A stretch of 32,961 nt of DNA, taken from NCBI RefSeq assembly GCF_030372065.1, contig NZ_JAUDEA010000019.1, forward strand, positions 1 through 32,961, written 5' to 3'. The position numbers were made by a program, and so were the translations under genes. The first letter of the stretch is position 1. Every line of letters begins with the position of its first letter. Below the pieces are notes generated by a model. It made no database searches and was not told the DNA's origin. It saw only the letters and a program-made list of their open reading frames with translations. Origin of the DNA: Thermophilibacter provencensis. Lineage in GTDB: Bacteria; Actinomycetota; Coriobacteriia; Coriobacteriales; Atopobiaceae. Of this stretch, positions 8,628-16,342 are shown piece after piece.

Positions 8628-9040
8628 TTCTGCAGGTGCATGCAGGTCTGCGTTGCGCGGGCCACGGGCGTGCCCAGCTCGTCGGTCACGTAGCAGGTGT
8701 AGAAGGCGAGCGTGCGCCCGTTCTTGTCCACTTCCGCCGTGGCGATGAGCTTCTCGCCGCGCGCCGCGCTCATGAACTCGATGTTGCTGCTCACAGACAC
8801 CGTCACGGACTCACCCACGTTGGAGGCCACGGCAAACGCGAGGTCTGCCACCGTGAAGATGGCACCTCCCATCACCCCGCCCTTCTCGTTGCGATGCCCA
8901 GGTGTGATGTCAAACTCGGTGACCGCGTGGCCACGCGCGGCTTCCACCACCCGGCACCCGCAGGCGTCGGTGGCAAAGTGGTCGTTCTTAAAGACCGCCT
9001 GGACCTCCTCGAGTGAGGCGTTCTCATCTATCAGAGCCAT
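8624..9040 (-). CDS. PaaI-like hotdog-fold thioesterase
   Basis: This is a predicted acyl-CoA or aryl-CoA thioesterase of the PaaI/YbgC hotdog type; the substrate is unknown. The 138-residue protein carries the single hotdog domain with HRNEKGGVMGGAIFTVADLA, where the GG-x-HGG-type turn and following helix include an Asp in the position used by PaaI enzymes. A SSNIEFMSAARGEKLIATAE strand segment follows. AAGGAGAG precedes the ATG at 9040. The gene starts inside the end of the upstream pentapeptide gene (10-bp overlap), so it is the last gene of a four-gene leftward operon. Its stop codon lies within a palindromic repeat. Confidence 0.88.
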   Translation of the reverse strand: MALIDENASLEEVQAVFKNDHFATDACGCRVVEAARGHAVTEFDITPGHRNEKGGVMGGAIFTVADLAFAVASNVGESVTVSVSSNIEFMSAARGEKLIATAEVDKNGRTLAFYTCYVTDELGTPVARATQTCMHLQK

Positions 9041-9708
9041 TCGCTCTCCTTTACAACAATGCCGAGAAGGGCCGCGAGCTGCGCCGCCTGCCCCTCGCTT
9101 ACGATGGCACCCCGCAGCTCGTAAAGGTCGCTCGACACTCGGATGCCCGAAATCTCGCAGGTTGAAAGGTCAATCCCGGAGAGGCTCGCGCGAAAGACCG
9201 TGGCGCGCGTAAGATCGCAGCGGTCTAGGGTCACGTGGCGCAGCCGCGTGGCGTAGACATTTGCCTCCATGAGACTGGTCTCGCTCGCCGTAAGGTGCTC
9301 GACCGTAGCCTCAGAGAAGTCGCTATACGAAAGCTGGCTGTCCACCATGGTCACGCCCGTGAGCCTGCCCTTGAGAAAGGTGATTCCCGGAGCGGAGCAC
9401 GAGCGGAAGTCGCAGCGGTTGAGCCAGCTGCGCCCCATGTTGCAACCCGTAAAGCGACAGCTTGAGAAGAGCACGTCGGTGAAGGTGCAGTTGGAGAGGT
9501 CAACGCCATCAAAGGAGCATCCGCGAAAGACCACGTCCTCAAAGACGGTGCCGTTGGCGCAGGCCCCCTCAAGCTCAAGGCCCGAGAAGGCCGTGTTCTG
9601 CACGTGGGCATCCGGCTCCGCAAGCGTGGCGAGAAGCTCGTCGGTCCCCATATGACAGCCAAGGTCGTCGCGCACCTGGGACGCACGCCTTATCCCCTGC
9701 GAGCGCAA
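9031..9708 (-). CDS. Pentapeptide repeat protein
   Basis: From about residue 40 to 200 the protein consists of pentapeptide units of the A(D/N)LXX style. Examples are FEDVVFRGCSFDGVDLSNCTF, MGRSWLNRCDF and LDRCDLTRATVFRASLSGIDL, which predict a right-handed quadrilateral beta-helix. Some members (Qnr, MfpA) mimic DNA and shield DNA gyrase, but most have no known role, and nothing here proves either. The start is uncertain. TTG at 9708 has GAAGG upstream and lies 1 bp after the cutC stop, which suggests coupling. ATG at 9651 is a conventional start but has no ribosome binding site. It is the third gene of the ArsC-like/cutC/pentapeptide/thioesterase operon. Confidence 0.85.
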   Translation of the reverse strand: MRSQGIRRASQVRDDLGCHMGTDELLATLAEPDAHVQNTAFSGLELEGACANGTVFEDVVFRGCSFDGVDLSNCTFTDVLFSSCRFTGCNMGRSWLNRCDFRSCSAPGITFLKGRLTGVTMVDSQLSYSDFSEATVEHLTASETSLMEANVYATRLRHVTLDRCDLTRATVFRASLSGIDLSTCEISGIRVSSDLYELRGAIVSEGQAAQLAALLGIVVKESEWL

Positions 9709-9709
9709 C

Positions 9710-10372
9710 CTAGGACACCTTCACGATCTTGGTGCCGTGGACCTCCGCGACACCCAGCGCAGCAGCTACGTCCTCCGCGTTCTCCCAGGTGATGCCGCCT
9801 CCCGGCAGGATGATGATGCGTCCCGCCGCGCGCTCGATGTAGGCTCGCAGACGGTCGAGGTTGTCCGCTATGGGCGTGCCCGCCGCGCCGCCGTGCGTGA
9901 GGATGCGCTCAACGCCCTGCTCGGCAAGCCAGTCGATGGCAGGGAGCTGGTCCTCTGGCGCGAGCGTGTCAAAGGCCATGTGGAAGGTCACGGCCACGCG
10001 ACCGGGAGCCTCGGGAGTGTCCTCATGAGCAAGGCGGATGAGCTCGGAGGTGAGCTCAGTGTCAAGGCGGCCATCGCGCAGACAGCCAAAGACCACGCCG
10101 GTGACGCCCAGGCTCTTGGCCATGATGAGGTCGTCACGCATCATGGCCGCCTCGGCGGGCGTGTGCTCAAAGCTGCCGCCGCGCGGGCGGACCATGCACA
10201 TCACGTCCGTGCCCGTCTCGCGCGCGTGCGCCACGGCGGCGCGAATGACCCCGTAGCTGGGCGTGGTGCCGCCCACGGCCAGGTTGTCGCAGAGCTCGAT
10301 TCGCGCGGCGCCTGCGGCAACGGCGGCAGGCGCGAACTCCATGTTCTCGGCGCAGAACTCACGTGTTAGCAT
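9710..10372 (-). CDS. cutC: CutC family protein
   Basis: The 220-residue TIM-barrel protein matches CutC, named for copper homeostasis although its biochemical role is still debated. Visible family blocks are FCAENMEFAPAAVAAGAARI with ELCDNLAVGGTTPSYGVI, VMCMVRPRGGSF, GVVFGCLRDGRLD, VTFHMAFD and ERILTHGGA, ending with a GGGI phosphate-binding-like loop. The start is ATG 10372, preceded by GGGAGG. The further upstream GTG at 10387 would bury that site. The ATG overlaps the last codons of the ArsC/Spx-like gene by 7 bp, so the two are translationally coupled. Neighbours do not include a copper transporter. Confidence 0.9.
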   Translation of the reverse strand: MLTREFCAENMEFAPAAVAAGAARIELCDNLAVGGTTPSYGVIRAAVAHARETGTDVMCMVRPRGGSFEHTPAEAAMMRDDLIMAKSLGVTGVVFGCLRDGRLDTELTSELIRLAHEDTPEAPGRVAVTFHMAFDTLAPEDQLPAIDWLAEQGVERILTHGGAAGTPIADNLDRLRAYIERAAGRIIILPGGGITWENAEDVAAALGVAEVHGTKIVKVS

Positions 10373-10728
10373 AGCGCAGCCTCCCACTCCGTCTCGCGGA
10401 ATCCCACGAGCACGAAGTCCTCCCCCACTACGATGGGGCGCTTGACCAGCATGCCATCCTCGGCGAGAAGGGCAAAGGCCTCAGCATCGGACATGCCCGC
10501 GTCGAGAAGCGCCTTCACGTTGCGCTCGCGGTAGAGCCGGCCGCTCGTGTTGAAGAAGCGGCGAACGGGCAGCCCCGAACGCGCCTGCCAGGTTGCGAGC
10601 TCGTCTGCCGTGGGGTTGTCCTCCACGATGTGGCGGTCCGCGTACGCAACGCCGTGCTCATCCAGCCACGCCTTCGCGCGCTTGCAGGTACTGCACTTTG
10701 GATACTCAACAAACAGCACGTCAGACAT
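10366..10728 (-). CDS. ArsC/Spx-family thioredoxin-fold protein
   Basis: The 120-residue protein belongs to the ArsC/Spx/YffB family. It starts VLFVEYPKCSTCKRAKAWL, with a CxxC-type pair (Cys12 and Cys15), and continues with RHIVEDNPTADELATW, the FFNTSGRLYRE segment and MLVKRPIVVG, all in family order. Members are either glutathione- or thioredoxin-linked arsenate reductases or regulators that bind RNA polymerase. Lack of arsenic genes nearby makes a redox or regulatory role as likely as arsenate reduction. AAAGGAAA lies before the ATG. It is the first gene of the leftward operon and is divergent from the HNH gene. Confidence 0.88.
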   Translation of the reverse strand: MSDVLFVEYPKCSTCKRAKAWLDEHGVAYADRHIVEDNPTADELATWQARSGLPVRRFFNTSGRLYRERNVKALLDAGMSDAEAFALLAEDGMLVKRPIVVGEDFVLVGFRETEWEAALC

Positions 10729-10826
10729 GGGATTTCCTTTCGTACGGGGCTTGAGGTGAGTTTAGCACGGGCACACGGCCCGGATTGATTGCGACAATCC
10801 ATATACTATGATCAGAGAGGAGCGCC

Positions 10827-11853
10827 ATGTCAGGTCAGTTCGTATACGAATGCCCCGTCCTTCTCCCCACGCTCAAACGTGCCGAGAAACTCGTGCCCCA
10901 TGAGTTCATTCCATGTTATGACTGGTTTATCAGCAACGTTGGCATGACCTCATCTGCGCTCCCACACAGGATGAAGCCTCGACCCAACACGCCCACATCC
11001 CTGAGCAGGGATTCCGGCATCCACTCTCCCTCTCCCGATCGAATCAGATACGTTAATGGCCGCAGATACGCACTTTCTGTCCACACAAGAAAAAGGAATA
11101 CGCAGGTATAGCGACAGGGAGCCCATTTGGCTTGAAGACGGAACATGGATCTTCGATTATGCCGCCTACGACGGTGAAGACCGTGGTCAATGCTATAACT
11201 CCTCACTGATCAACTGCCTCGTTGACGGAATACCCGTCGGCGTTATTAACGTAGATAGGAACGGTAGGGACTACCGTGTTTTGGGGCTTGCATTCGTAGA
11301 GCGATTCAACAGCGCCACACGCATGTTCACGCTTCATGGCCCTGTCACGAGAGACAATGAGGCTCAAGGGCTTTTTGCAGCTCCTGGTCTTGACGAGCTG
11401 TCGGAAGACGAGCGAAGAATAGTCATTGACTACGATGGCTTGGATGACCGCCGCATTGTTGAGGTCAGGCAAATTAGAAGAGAACAACAGGGACGTTTTC
11501 GCAGCGAACTCCTAAATGCCTACAACGGTACGTGTGCCATTACCGGCACAGACGTCCCCGAGGTATTGCAAGCCGCACATATCAACCCATACCGAGGAAA
11601 GAAATCCCAAATCGTCAACAACGGAATCCTGCTTAGGGCAGACCTTCACTTACTCTTTGACGCCTTTCTCGTATCGATTGAGCCTGACACCCTCTCCGTC
11701 AGTCTGAGCGATCGCCTCTCCAATACGATATATCATCAATATATAAATCGTCGTCTTGCAATTCCGACACAATCGGCACTAGCTCCGAGCAGGGAGCTTC
11801 TTGCCGTACATTACCGACAGTTCAAACGAGAAAATCGTATTCTTGCCAGCTAG
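10827..11853 (+). pseudogene. HNH endonuclease gene split by a frameshift
   Basis: Two overlapping frames make up one protein. The first (from ATG 10827, preceded by GAGAGGAG) ends RRYALSVHTRKR and then stops at about 11,111. The second continues with YSDREPIWLEDGTWIFDYAA and then NSSLINCLVDGIPVGVINV, and ends with an HNH domain containing CAITG, LQAAHINPY and NNGILLRADLHLLFD. Dropping one base from the A5 run at 11090-11094 joins them in register. The whole pattern fits putative HNH restriction endonucleases in which an N-terminal recognition-like domain precedes the nuclease. GC content is clearly lower than in flanking genes, a sign of transfer. TATACT at 10802-10807 is a candidate -10 box. 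It may be inactivated, phase-variable or a sequencing error. Its TAG stop directly abuts the stop of the converging next gene. Confidence 0.75.
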
Positions 11854-12447
11854 CTAGTCATCCCAAGCGTTATAGCAGGCCTCCAGTTCGTTGGCACACT
11901 CCTCGACCAATCGACGGAAGGTCTGGGTCTCATGGACCATGCCCCCGTCGAACTCCTTGCTATCGACAAGCGATCTGCACCAACTCGAGAACTCCGACCG
12001 AAGAGACAAGGGAACTCTTAACAGCGCACGACCCCTCGCTTTGCCGTCGATTGAGGATAAGATGCGTGCGAGTGCCTCCTGCCAATATGAGCCCATGGAC
12101 TCCAGCTCGCTGTAATCATCCATCTGGATGGGCCAGAGTTGTTGATCGGTCTCTCCGGCAAATACGTGCCAACACCCACGGATTGGGTCAAATCGAAAGA
12201 CATCGATAACAAACTCTTCAACGCTTGAATAATCCGTGAACAGGCCACCGTATTTCTCATACCACTGATTGCCAACCTCTGCAAATGCCTGAATGCTTCC
12301 GTCCATGGGCACGCAGCCATCAACCAAGTCCTCGTCGTCAACGTTCATCCATCCCTCGATCACCCTCACGAGCTGGATTGGACTTGTGCAACGCTGCGGG
12401 CAGATAACCCACGTTCCTTCGGTTCTGCTATACATATCGTCCCCCAT
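11854..12447 (-). CDS. Unknown low-GC protein next to the HNH gene
   Basis: I do not recognise this protein of about 198 residues. It is acidic and rich in Trp, Asp and Glu, with no signal peptide, membrane helix or known motif. Segments such as VIEGWMNVDDEDLVDGCVP and WHVFAGETDQQLWPIQMDDY look like a compact soluble fold. The start is uncertain. ATG 12447 follows AGGAG very closely, ATG 12435 has GGGGGA at good distance, and a longer frame to 12522 has no clear site. Base composition matches the HNH gene, and the two converge with stop codons touching, so they probably arrived together. It might be a partner of the HNH protein, but that is only positional. Confidence 0.6.
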   Translation of the reverse strand: MGDDMYSRTEGTWVICPQRCTSPIQLVRVIEGWMNVDDEDLVDGCVPMDGSIQAFAEVGNQWYEKYGGLFTDYSSVEEFVIDVFRFDPIRGCWHVFAGETDQQLWPIQMDDYSELESMGSYWQEALARILSSIDGKARGRALLRVPLSLRSEFSSWCRSLVDSKEFDGGMVHETQTFRRLVEECANELEACYNAWDD

Positions 12448-12578
12448 TCTCCTAGCCAGCCTCTGGATTAAGTTTGAAGCGATCGCCGAGAAGGGCGGGG
12501 CGTCGAAGCGAGATCCGATCAATCAACACGATCGACAGGCCTAACGTTTCTGAGACAGCACGACAGCATCATGGCCAT

Positions 12579-13003
12579 GCCGAGGAATCGAAGGGATTGT
12601 ACCAAGATGGAAGGAGATACGCCGAGGAATGCTGCGATGTGTACCGCAGCCACAACGGGAGTGCCGAGAAAGGCCATGCTCTGTACCGATGTTCGCCGAG
12701 AAAAGCGGAGCAGTGTATCACCTGATGCCGAGCAAGGCATCCCCGGTGCCTGTGTTTGAGGTCGTTGGTGGTACAGGCGTGCGACTTTCCCGGCGGCGCG
12801 GCTACGAACTTGGTACAGAGCCTCGCTTTTCTCGGCATGCTGGCGCTGAACGTGGTACAGCGGGAAGGGTTTCTCGGCATGATGCCCGCACGGGTGGTAC
12901 AGGCGACGGGGTTTCTCGGCATGTCGCCACCGCGCGTAGCACAGAACACAGCTTTTCTCGGCAGCCCGCCATGCCTGCGGTACAGGGCCAGCGATTCCCC
13001 GGC
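12579..13003. repeat. Helically phased array of a bipartite 25-bp unit, cluster 1
   Basis: Eleven units fit GCCGAGAAA-N9-CTGTACC. Plus-strand units start at 12579, 12621, 12663, 12695 and 12727 (the last degenerate). Minus-strand units start at 12770, 12812, 12854, 12896, 12938 and 12979. Distances are 42, 42, 32, 32, 43, 42, 42, 42, 42 and 41 bp, that is about three or four helical turns. The nine middle bases differ in every copy, while the two outer boxes are conserved. The array fills the divergent gap between the unknown low-GC gene and the HAD gene, ending just before the HAD promoter region. Because 42 is a multiple of three, one frame reads a false 14-residue protein repeat (VVQ...GFLGM). 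Confidence 0.92.
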
Positions 13004-13027
13004 GCGCTCACGCCCCACCCTGCGCGC

Positions 13028-13033
13028 TATACT
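13028..13033 (+). promoter_or_regulatory. Candidate -10 box of the HAD gene
   Basis: TATACT lies 28 bp before the ATG at 13062 and 24 bp after the last unit of phased array 1. No clear -35 box is seen at the usual spacing (13005-13010 reads CGCTCA), so activation by a factor bound at the array is conceivable. This is a sequence match only. Confidence 0.35.
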
Positions 13034-13061
13034 TTCAGCAACCAACCAGGGAGGGTCAAAC

Positions 13062-13670
13062 ATGGGCAGCAGCGTGAAGAACGTCATCTTTGACATGGGA
13101 AACGTGCTCATGACCTTTGACGGCCCGTACTTCTCGAGCCTCTTCACGGACACGCCCGAGGACGCCGCGCTGCTGCAGGACGCGCTCTTTGGCTCCACGA
13201 TGTGGTCGCTCCTAGACTCCGGGACCATCAGCCATGAAACCATGACGCGCTACGCGGAGCACCACCTGCCGGAGCGTCTGCATCCCAACCTGCACGCGTG
13301 CATCGCGCGCTGGCCCGACTACTCCGTGCCCATCGAGGAGGTCAACGACCTCGCCATCCGACTTAAAGGCGAGGGCTACGGCATCTACGTGCTCACCAAC
13401 GCCAACACGCGCGTCATGGAGCAGCTCGGCCACGCGCCCGCGCTGCCCTATGTCGACGGCTACCTGGTCTCGGCCGATGAGCGCCTCATGAAGCCGGACC
13501 CTGCGATCTTCCGCCTCATCTGCGAGCGCTTTGACCTCAACCCCGCCGACTGCCTCTTTGTGGACGACAACGAGGACAACTGCATCGGAGCACGCGTTGC
13601 CGGCATGCACGCGTACCACTTCACGGGCAACGTTGAGGAGCTCGAGGCCAACGTGCGGCTGCTGAGCTAG
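13062..13670 (+). CDS. HAD-superfamily hydrolase, subfamily IA
   Basis: This is a predicted small-molecule phosphatase with unknown substrate. The 202-residue protein has all four HAD motifs. Motif I is FDMGNVL (nucleophile Asp, with Gly-Asn in place of the usual Gly-Thr and the acid/base Asp replaced by Asn), motif II is VLTNAN, the motif III Lys is in MKPDPAIF, and motif IV is FVDDNEDN. A helical cap lies between motifs I and II. The DMGNV variant of motif I is common in the YihX/epoxide-hydrolase-like subgroup. The start is ATG 13062, with GGGAGG seven bases upstream. A longer open frame upstream runs only through the repeat array. Its stop overlaps the stop of the converging kinase gene (CTAG). 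Confidence 0.88.
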   Translation: MGSSVKNVIFDMGNVLMTFDGPYFSSLFTDTPEDAALLQDALFGSTMWSLLDSGTISHETMTRYAEHHLPERLHPNLHACIARWPDYSVPIEEVNDLAIRLKGEGYGIYVLTNANTRVMEQLGHAPALPYVDGYLVSADERLMKPDPAIFRLICERFDLNPADCLFVDDNEDNCIGARVAGMHAYHFTGNVEELEANVRLLS

Positions 13671-14869
13671 GCCCCGGCTATAAACGCTGCCACAATCCAC
13701 ACCACAAAGAGCGCGAGCATGACGAGAAGCCCCGCGCGCGTCTCCTGGCGCACGGTGAATCGGGTGAGCGCGGGAATCTCCCGCCGCAGCCACCGGCGAT
13801 CGAGCAGCAGGTAGCACCCAATCAGGAAGCACGGGACAAGAAAGACGAAGTAGGACACCACGAGGTACCACAGCGGCTGGGCCGCGTTCTCTGGCGTGGG
13901 ATCAACGACCGCCATCACGCAGCCCACCACAAGCACAAAGGTAAGGCCCACCACCACGAGGTTCCAGATCGCGCCCGCCCAGCGGGGAACGCGCGAGAGC
14001 AACGTCCCCGGTCTGGGTGCCCGGCGCTCAAACGTAGGCGGCTCCTGGGGGCAGACGCTCTTCTCGCCCGCCTTGTCCAGCGCGGCAAGAAGGGCGTCGC
14101 GCAGCTCGCGAACAGACGAGAAGCGCGCGGCGGGGTCGAGCTGCGTCGCGCGGACGACTACCTCCCGCAGGGCTTCGGAGACGCCCGCGCCCACAAAGCC
14201 GCCCTCCCGGTCCGCCGCCGTTGGCTCGCGCCCCGTCAGGCAGAAGAAGAGCAGCATGCCCAGGGCGTAGACATCGCTTGCCACGCCCGTCTGGCCAAAG
14301 CCGAACTGCTCCGGCGGCGCGTAGACGCGGGTGCCGAAGTGCGTGGTATCCTGCTCGGCACCCTCTTTCCAGACGCGAGCAATCCCCAGGTCAATGAGGG
14401 TGATACCACCCGCAGAGACCATGACGTTGCTCGGCTTGAGGTCGCGGTGTATGACAGGCGGGTCGAGAAGCTCGTGGAGCTCGCTCACCGCGTCGCAGAG
14501 GTCGGGAAAGACCTGGCGCACAAGGCCGAGGTGGTCGGTCGCAGCCGCCGTGACGTCCGCGAGCGTCTTGCCGGCGACGTGCTCCATGACCACGACGAGC
14601 CGCTCGTCCTGACGGTGGCACTCGACGATGCGGGGCAGGTGCGGAAGACGCACGCCGTCACGCTGGGCGGCATAGATTCGCTCGTACGCGCCACCGAGCC
14701 CGGGGGCAAGGTACTTGCGCACGAAGGGGCCGAGCTCGGCGCCGTTCTCGCCCACGAAGAAGACGCGCTGTGTGGTCTCGAGACGGCTCTCCTTGTACAC
14801 CACGTCCACGCGGTAGCAGGAGTCGCGCTCGAGCGAGGCGAGGTATGTGGCGAGCTCATCGGTTTCCAT
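13667..14869 (-). CDS. Membrane-anchored Ser/Thr protein kinase
   Basis: The 400-residue protein has an N-terminal kinase domain (about 20-275) followed by three membrane helices (about 299-320, 332-356 and 379-400). Kinase landmarks are Lys52 in FVRKYL, the HRDLKPSN catalytic loop near 143, the metal-binding DLG (in place of DFG) near 160, GTRVYAPPEQFG in the activation segment and SDVYALGMLLFFCLTGREP. The kinase domain should face the cytoplasm, and no PASTA or other sensor domain is present. There is no ribosome binding site before the ATG, but TAAAAT lies six bases upstream as a possible -10 box, so the message may be leaderless. It follows an XRE-like gene, from which it is separated by a long palindrome; a similar pairing is known from other Gram-positives. 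Confidence 0.9.
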   Translation of the reverse strand: METDELATYLASLERDSCYRVDVVYKESRLETTQRVFFVGENGAELGPFVRKYLAPGLGGAYERIYAAQRDGVRLPHLPRIVECHRQDERLVVVMEHVAGKTLADVTAAATDHLGLVRQVFPDLCDAVSELHELLDPPVIHRDLKPSNVMVSAGGITLIDLGIARVWKEGAEQDTTHFGTRVYAPPEQFGFGQTGVASDVYALGMLLFFCLTGREPTAADREGGFVGAGVSEALREVVVRATQLDPAARFSSVRELRDALLAALDKAGEKSVCPQEPPTFERRAPRPGTLLSRVPRWAGAIWNLVVVGLTFVLVVGCVMAVVDPTPENAAQPLWYLVVSYFVFLVPCFLIGCYLLLDRRWLRREIPALTRFTVRQETRAGLLVMLALFVVWIVAAFIAGA

Positions 14870-14903
14870 GGGGCCATTTTATCGTCAGGGCGGCGGGGGG
14901 CTA

Positions 14904-15008
14904 TGACAGGGGCGACGGGGTTGACAAAGGTGACAGGGTAAGTTGTCATCATATAACCCATGATGACAACTTACCCTGTCACCTTTGTCAACCCCGTCGC
15001 CCCTGTCA
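14904..15008. repeat. Perfect palindrome with 49-bp arms
   Basis: Left arm 14904-14952 and right arm 14960-15008 are perfect reverse complements around a 7-base loop. The outer layer is a TGACAGGGGCGACGGGGT block and the inner layer is the TGACAAAGG-TGACAGGG block, ending in TTGTCATCAT at the centre. It separates the XRE-like gene from the kinase gene, which read in the same direction, so unlike the other copies it is not at a 3'-to-3' junction. It could cut or attenuate read-through into the kinase gene. Confidence 0.92.
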
Positions 15009-15038
15009 CCACCCCTGTCACAAACCTACTGGCGCTTC

Positions 15039-15458
15039 CTAGCAGATGGTCTTCTCGCCAAAGCGGTAGAGCTCCTCGTTGACCTTCTGGAGCGAGCAGC
15101 CGCGGTCGATGCAGAAGATGATGATCGCGTCGCGCCGGTCCTTGCAGTAGAGCTCGCTCACGCCAGCCGCCGTGAGGGCGCGGTTGGTCTCGCGCAGCGT
15201 GAGCGCCATGGCAAAGGCAATCTGCAGCACCTTGTCGCGGCTGGGATGACGCGTGCCCTGGAAGATCTGGTAGCCAAAGGTGTCGTTGAGGTTTGCCATG
15301 CGCACCACGCGCGAGCGCTCGAGGCCCTTCTCGGCAAGCAGCTGCTGGAGGTACTCGGAGAGCGTGAGCGCGCGGGGCTCGTGCTCCTCGAGGTAGGCGT
15401 CGATGCTCGACGTGGAGAGAAGCTCGTCGAGCAGCTCTTCTGTCAGCGGTTCGCTCAT
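15039..15458 (-). CDS. XRE-like helix-turn-helix protein paired with a kinase
   Basis: The 139-residue protein has a helix-turn-helix-like core at about 35-100. It includes LSEYLQQLLAEKGLERSRVV, a NLNDTFGYQIFQGTRHPSRD segment in the position of the recognition helix, and KVLQIAFAMALTLRETNRAL. A conserved tail follows with RRDAIIIFCIDRGCS and VNEELYRFGE. From memory, this family is often encoded beside Ser/Thr kinases in Firmicutes and Coriobacteriia. It could be a substrate or a regulator of the cassette. GGTAGGG lies just before the ATG, and the gap to the upstream DUF4352-like gene is 9 bp, so these two are co-transcribed. Confidence 0.72.
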   Translation of the reverse strand: MSEPLTEELLDELLSTSSIDAYLEEHEPRALTLSEYLQQLLAEKGLERSRVVRMANLNDTFGYQIFQGTRHPSRDKVLQIAFAMALTLRETNRALTAAGVSELYCKDRRDAIIIFCIDRGCSLQKVNEELYRFGEKTIC

Positions 15459-15467
15459 GGCCCTACC

Positions 15468-16229
15468 CTACTCGATGACCCAGCTCGCGGTGGGCTCGCT
15501 CTCCACGATGGAGCCGAAGTACAGCGCCTTTGTCGTGCCGCCCTCAAAGTAGAGGGTGCCGGACTTGGTCCCGCCGGCAGCGAGCGTGCCCGAGCCAAGG
15601 TCGTCAGTGGCCTCGCTGTAGTACGTGGAGTACTCCTGGGCGCCATCGGCATCCTGGCCCTTCCAGTCGTACGTATTGTAGCTTGCGGTCTCCTCGCCGT
15701 TGTTGGCGTAGGTCACGTGGACCCCCACGACTGCGGAGCCATCGTAGTTGGTCAGGCCTGTCTCCACGGAGTCCACGGTGACGGAGAGCCCGTTCTCAAG
15801 GTCAACGGTGCTGCCAACGGCAAGGTCCGTCGAGCTGGCCTGCTCGGAAGCCTCATCTGCGGGAGCGTCCTTCTCGGCGTCATTGGTATCCGCGTCCGTG
15901 TCGGCATCGTCCTGGGTGGTCACGCCCGCAACGCCCGGCCCGCTTGTCGCCTCGTCGATGGCGGCGCTCATCGCGCTCTGCGTGCCGAGGACGATCGCGA
16001 TGGCAACAACGTTGACGATGAGCGCGGCAATGGCCAGCCCCTTGCCCGCCTTCTTGCCGCGCAGGGTGCCAACAACGCCCACAATGGCAAGGACCGCGCC
16101 CACCAGCGCCAGGACAAAGGAGAAGTTGTTGATGATGGGCATCCAGGAAGAGACTGCCGCAAGAATGCCCAGCACCAGTCCCGCTATCGCCGTGCCAGAG
16201 GTTGCCAAGCCCGTTTTCTGCTCGCTCAT
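15468..16229 (-). CDS. Membrane protein with extracellular DUF4352-like domain
   Basis: Of about 253 residues, the first 90 contain three hydrophobic helices, including GTAIAGLVLGILAAVSSW and a Lys-rich turn RGKKAGKG, as in DUF4190-type proteins. An Asp/Ala/Glu-rich linker (about 105-140) follows. The C-terminal domain (about 145-253) has the beta-sandwich pattern of DUF4352 or telokin-like domains (STVDLENGLSVTVDSV, VVGVHVTYANNGEETASYN, AGGTKSGTLYFEG). The linker and domain should lie outside the cell. The start is ATG 16229 with AAAGG upstream; the longer frame to 16295 lacks a site. It is the first gene of the membrane protein, XRE-like, kinase cassette and could be its sensor or target. 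The domain call is moderate. Confidence 0.75.
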   Translation of the reverse strand: MSEQKTGLATSGTAIAGLVLGILAAVSSWMPIINNFSFVLALVGAVLAIVGVVGTLRGKKAGKGLAIAALIVNVVAIAIVLGTQSAMSAAIDEATSGPGVAGVTTQDDADTDADTNDAEKDAPADEASEQASSTDLAVGSTVDLENGLSVTVDSVETGLTNYDGSAVVGVHVTYANNGEETASYNTYDWKGQDADGAQEYSTYYSEATDDLGSGTLAAGGTKSGTLYFEGGTTKALYFGSIVESEPTASWVIE

Positions 16230-16342
16230 GTGCGTGCCTTTCTCTCTTTGCGACCATGCGGCTCCCATTATTGGGAAGCTTGAGAGGCATTTCATTAGCC
16301 GCGAGCTATGACTGTCCGGCGTCCGCGTTACGACGGTGCGAT

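Noticed and set aside
12579..13003. CRISPR array
   Set aside because: Units recur with fixed distance, but the conserved parts are short and split by a variable middle, the gaps are only 7-17 bases, orientation flips within the array, and no cas gene is nearby.
12756..13061. N-terminal extension of the HAD protein with a 14-residue repeat (VVQ...GFLGM)
   Set aside because: The repeat is caused by the 42-bp DNA period being a multiple of three; the HAD domain begins at ATG 13062 with a good ribosome binding site.
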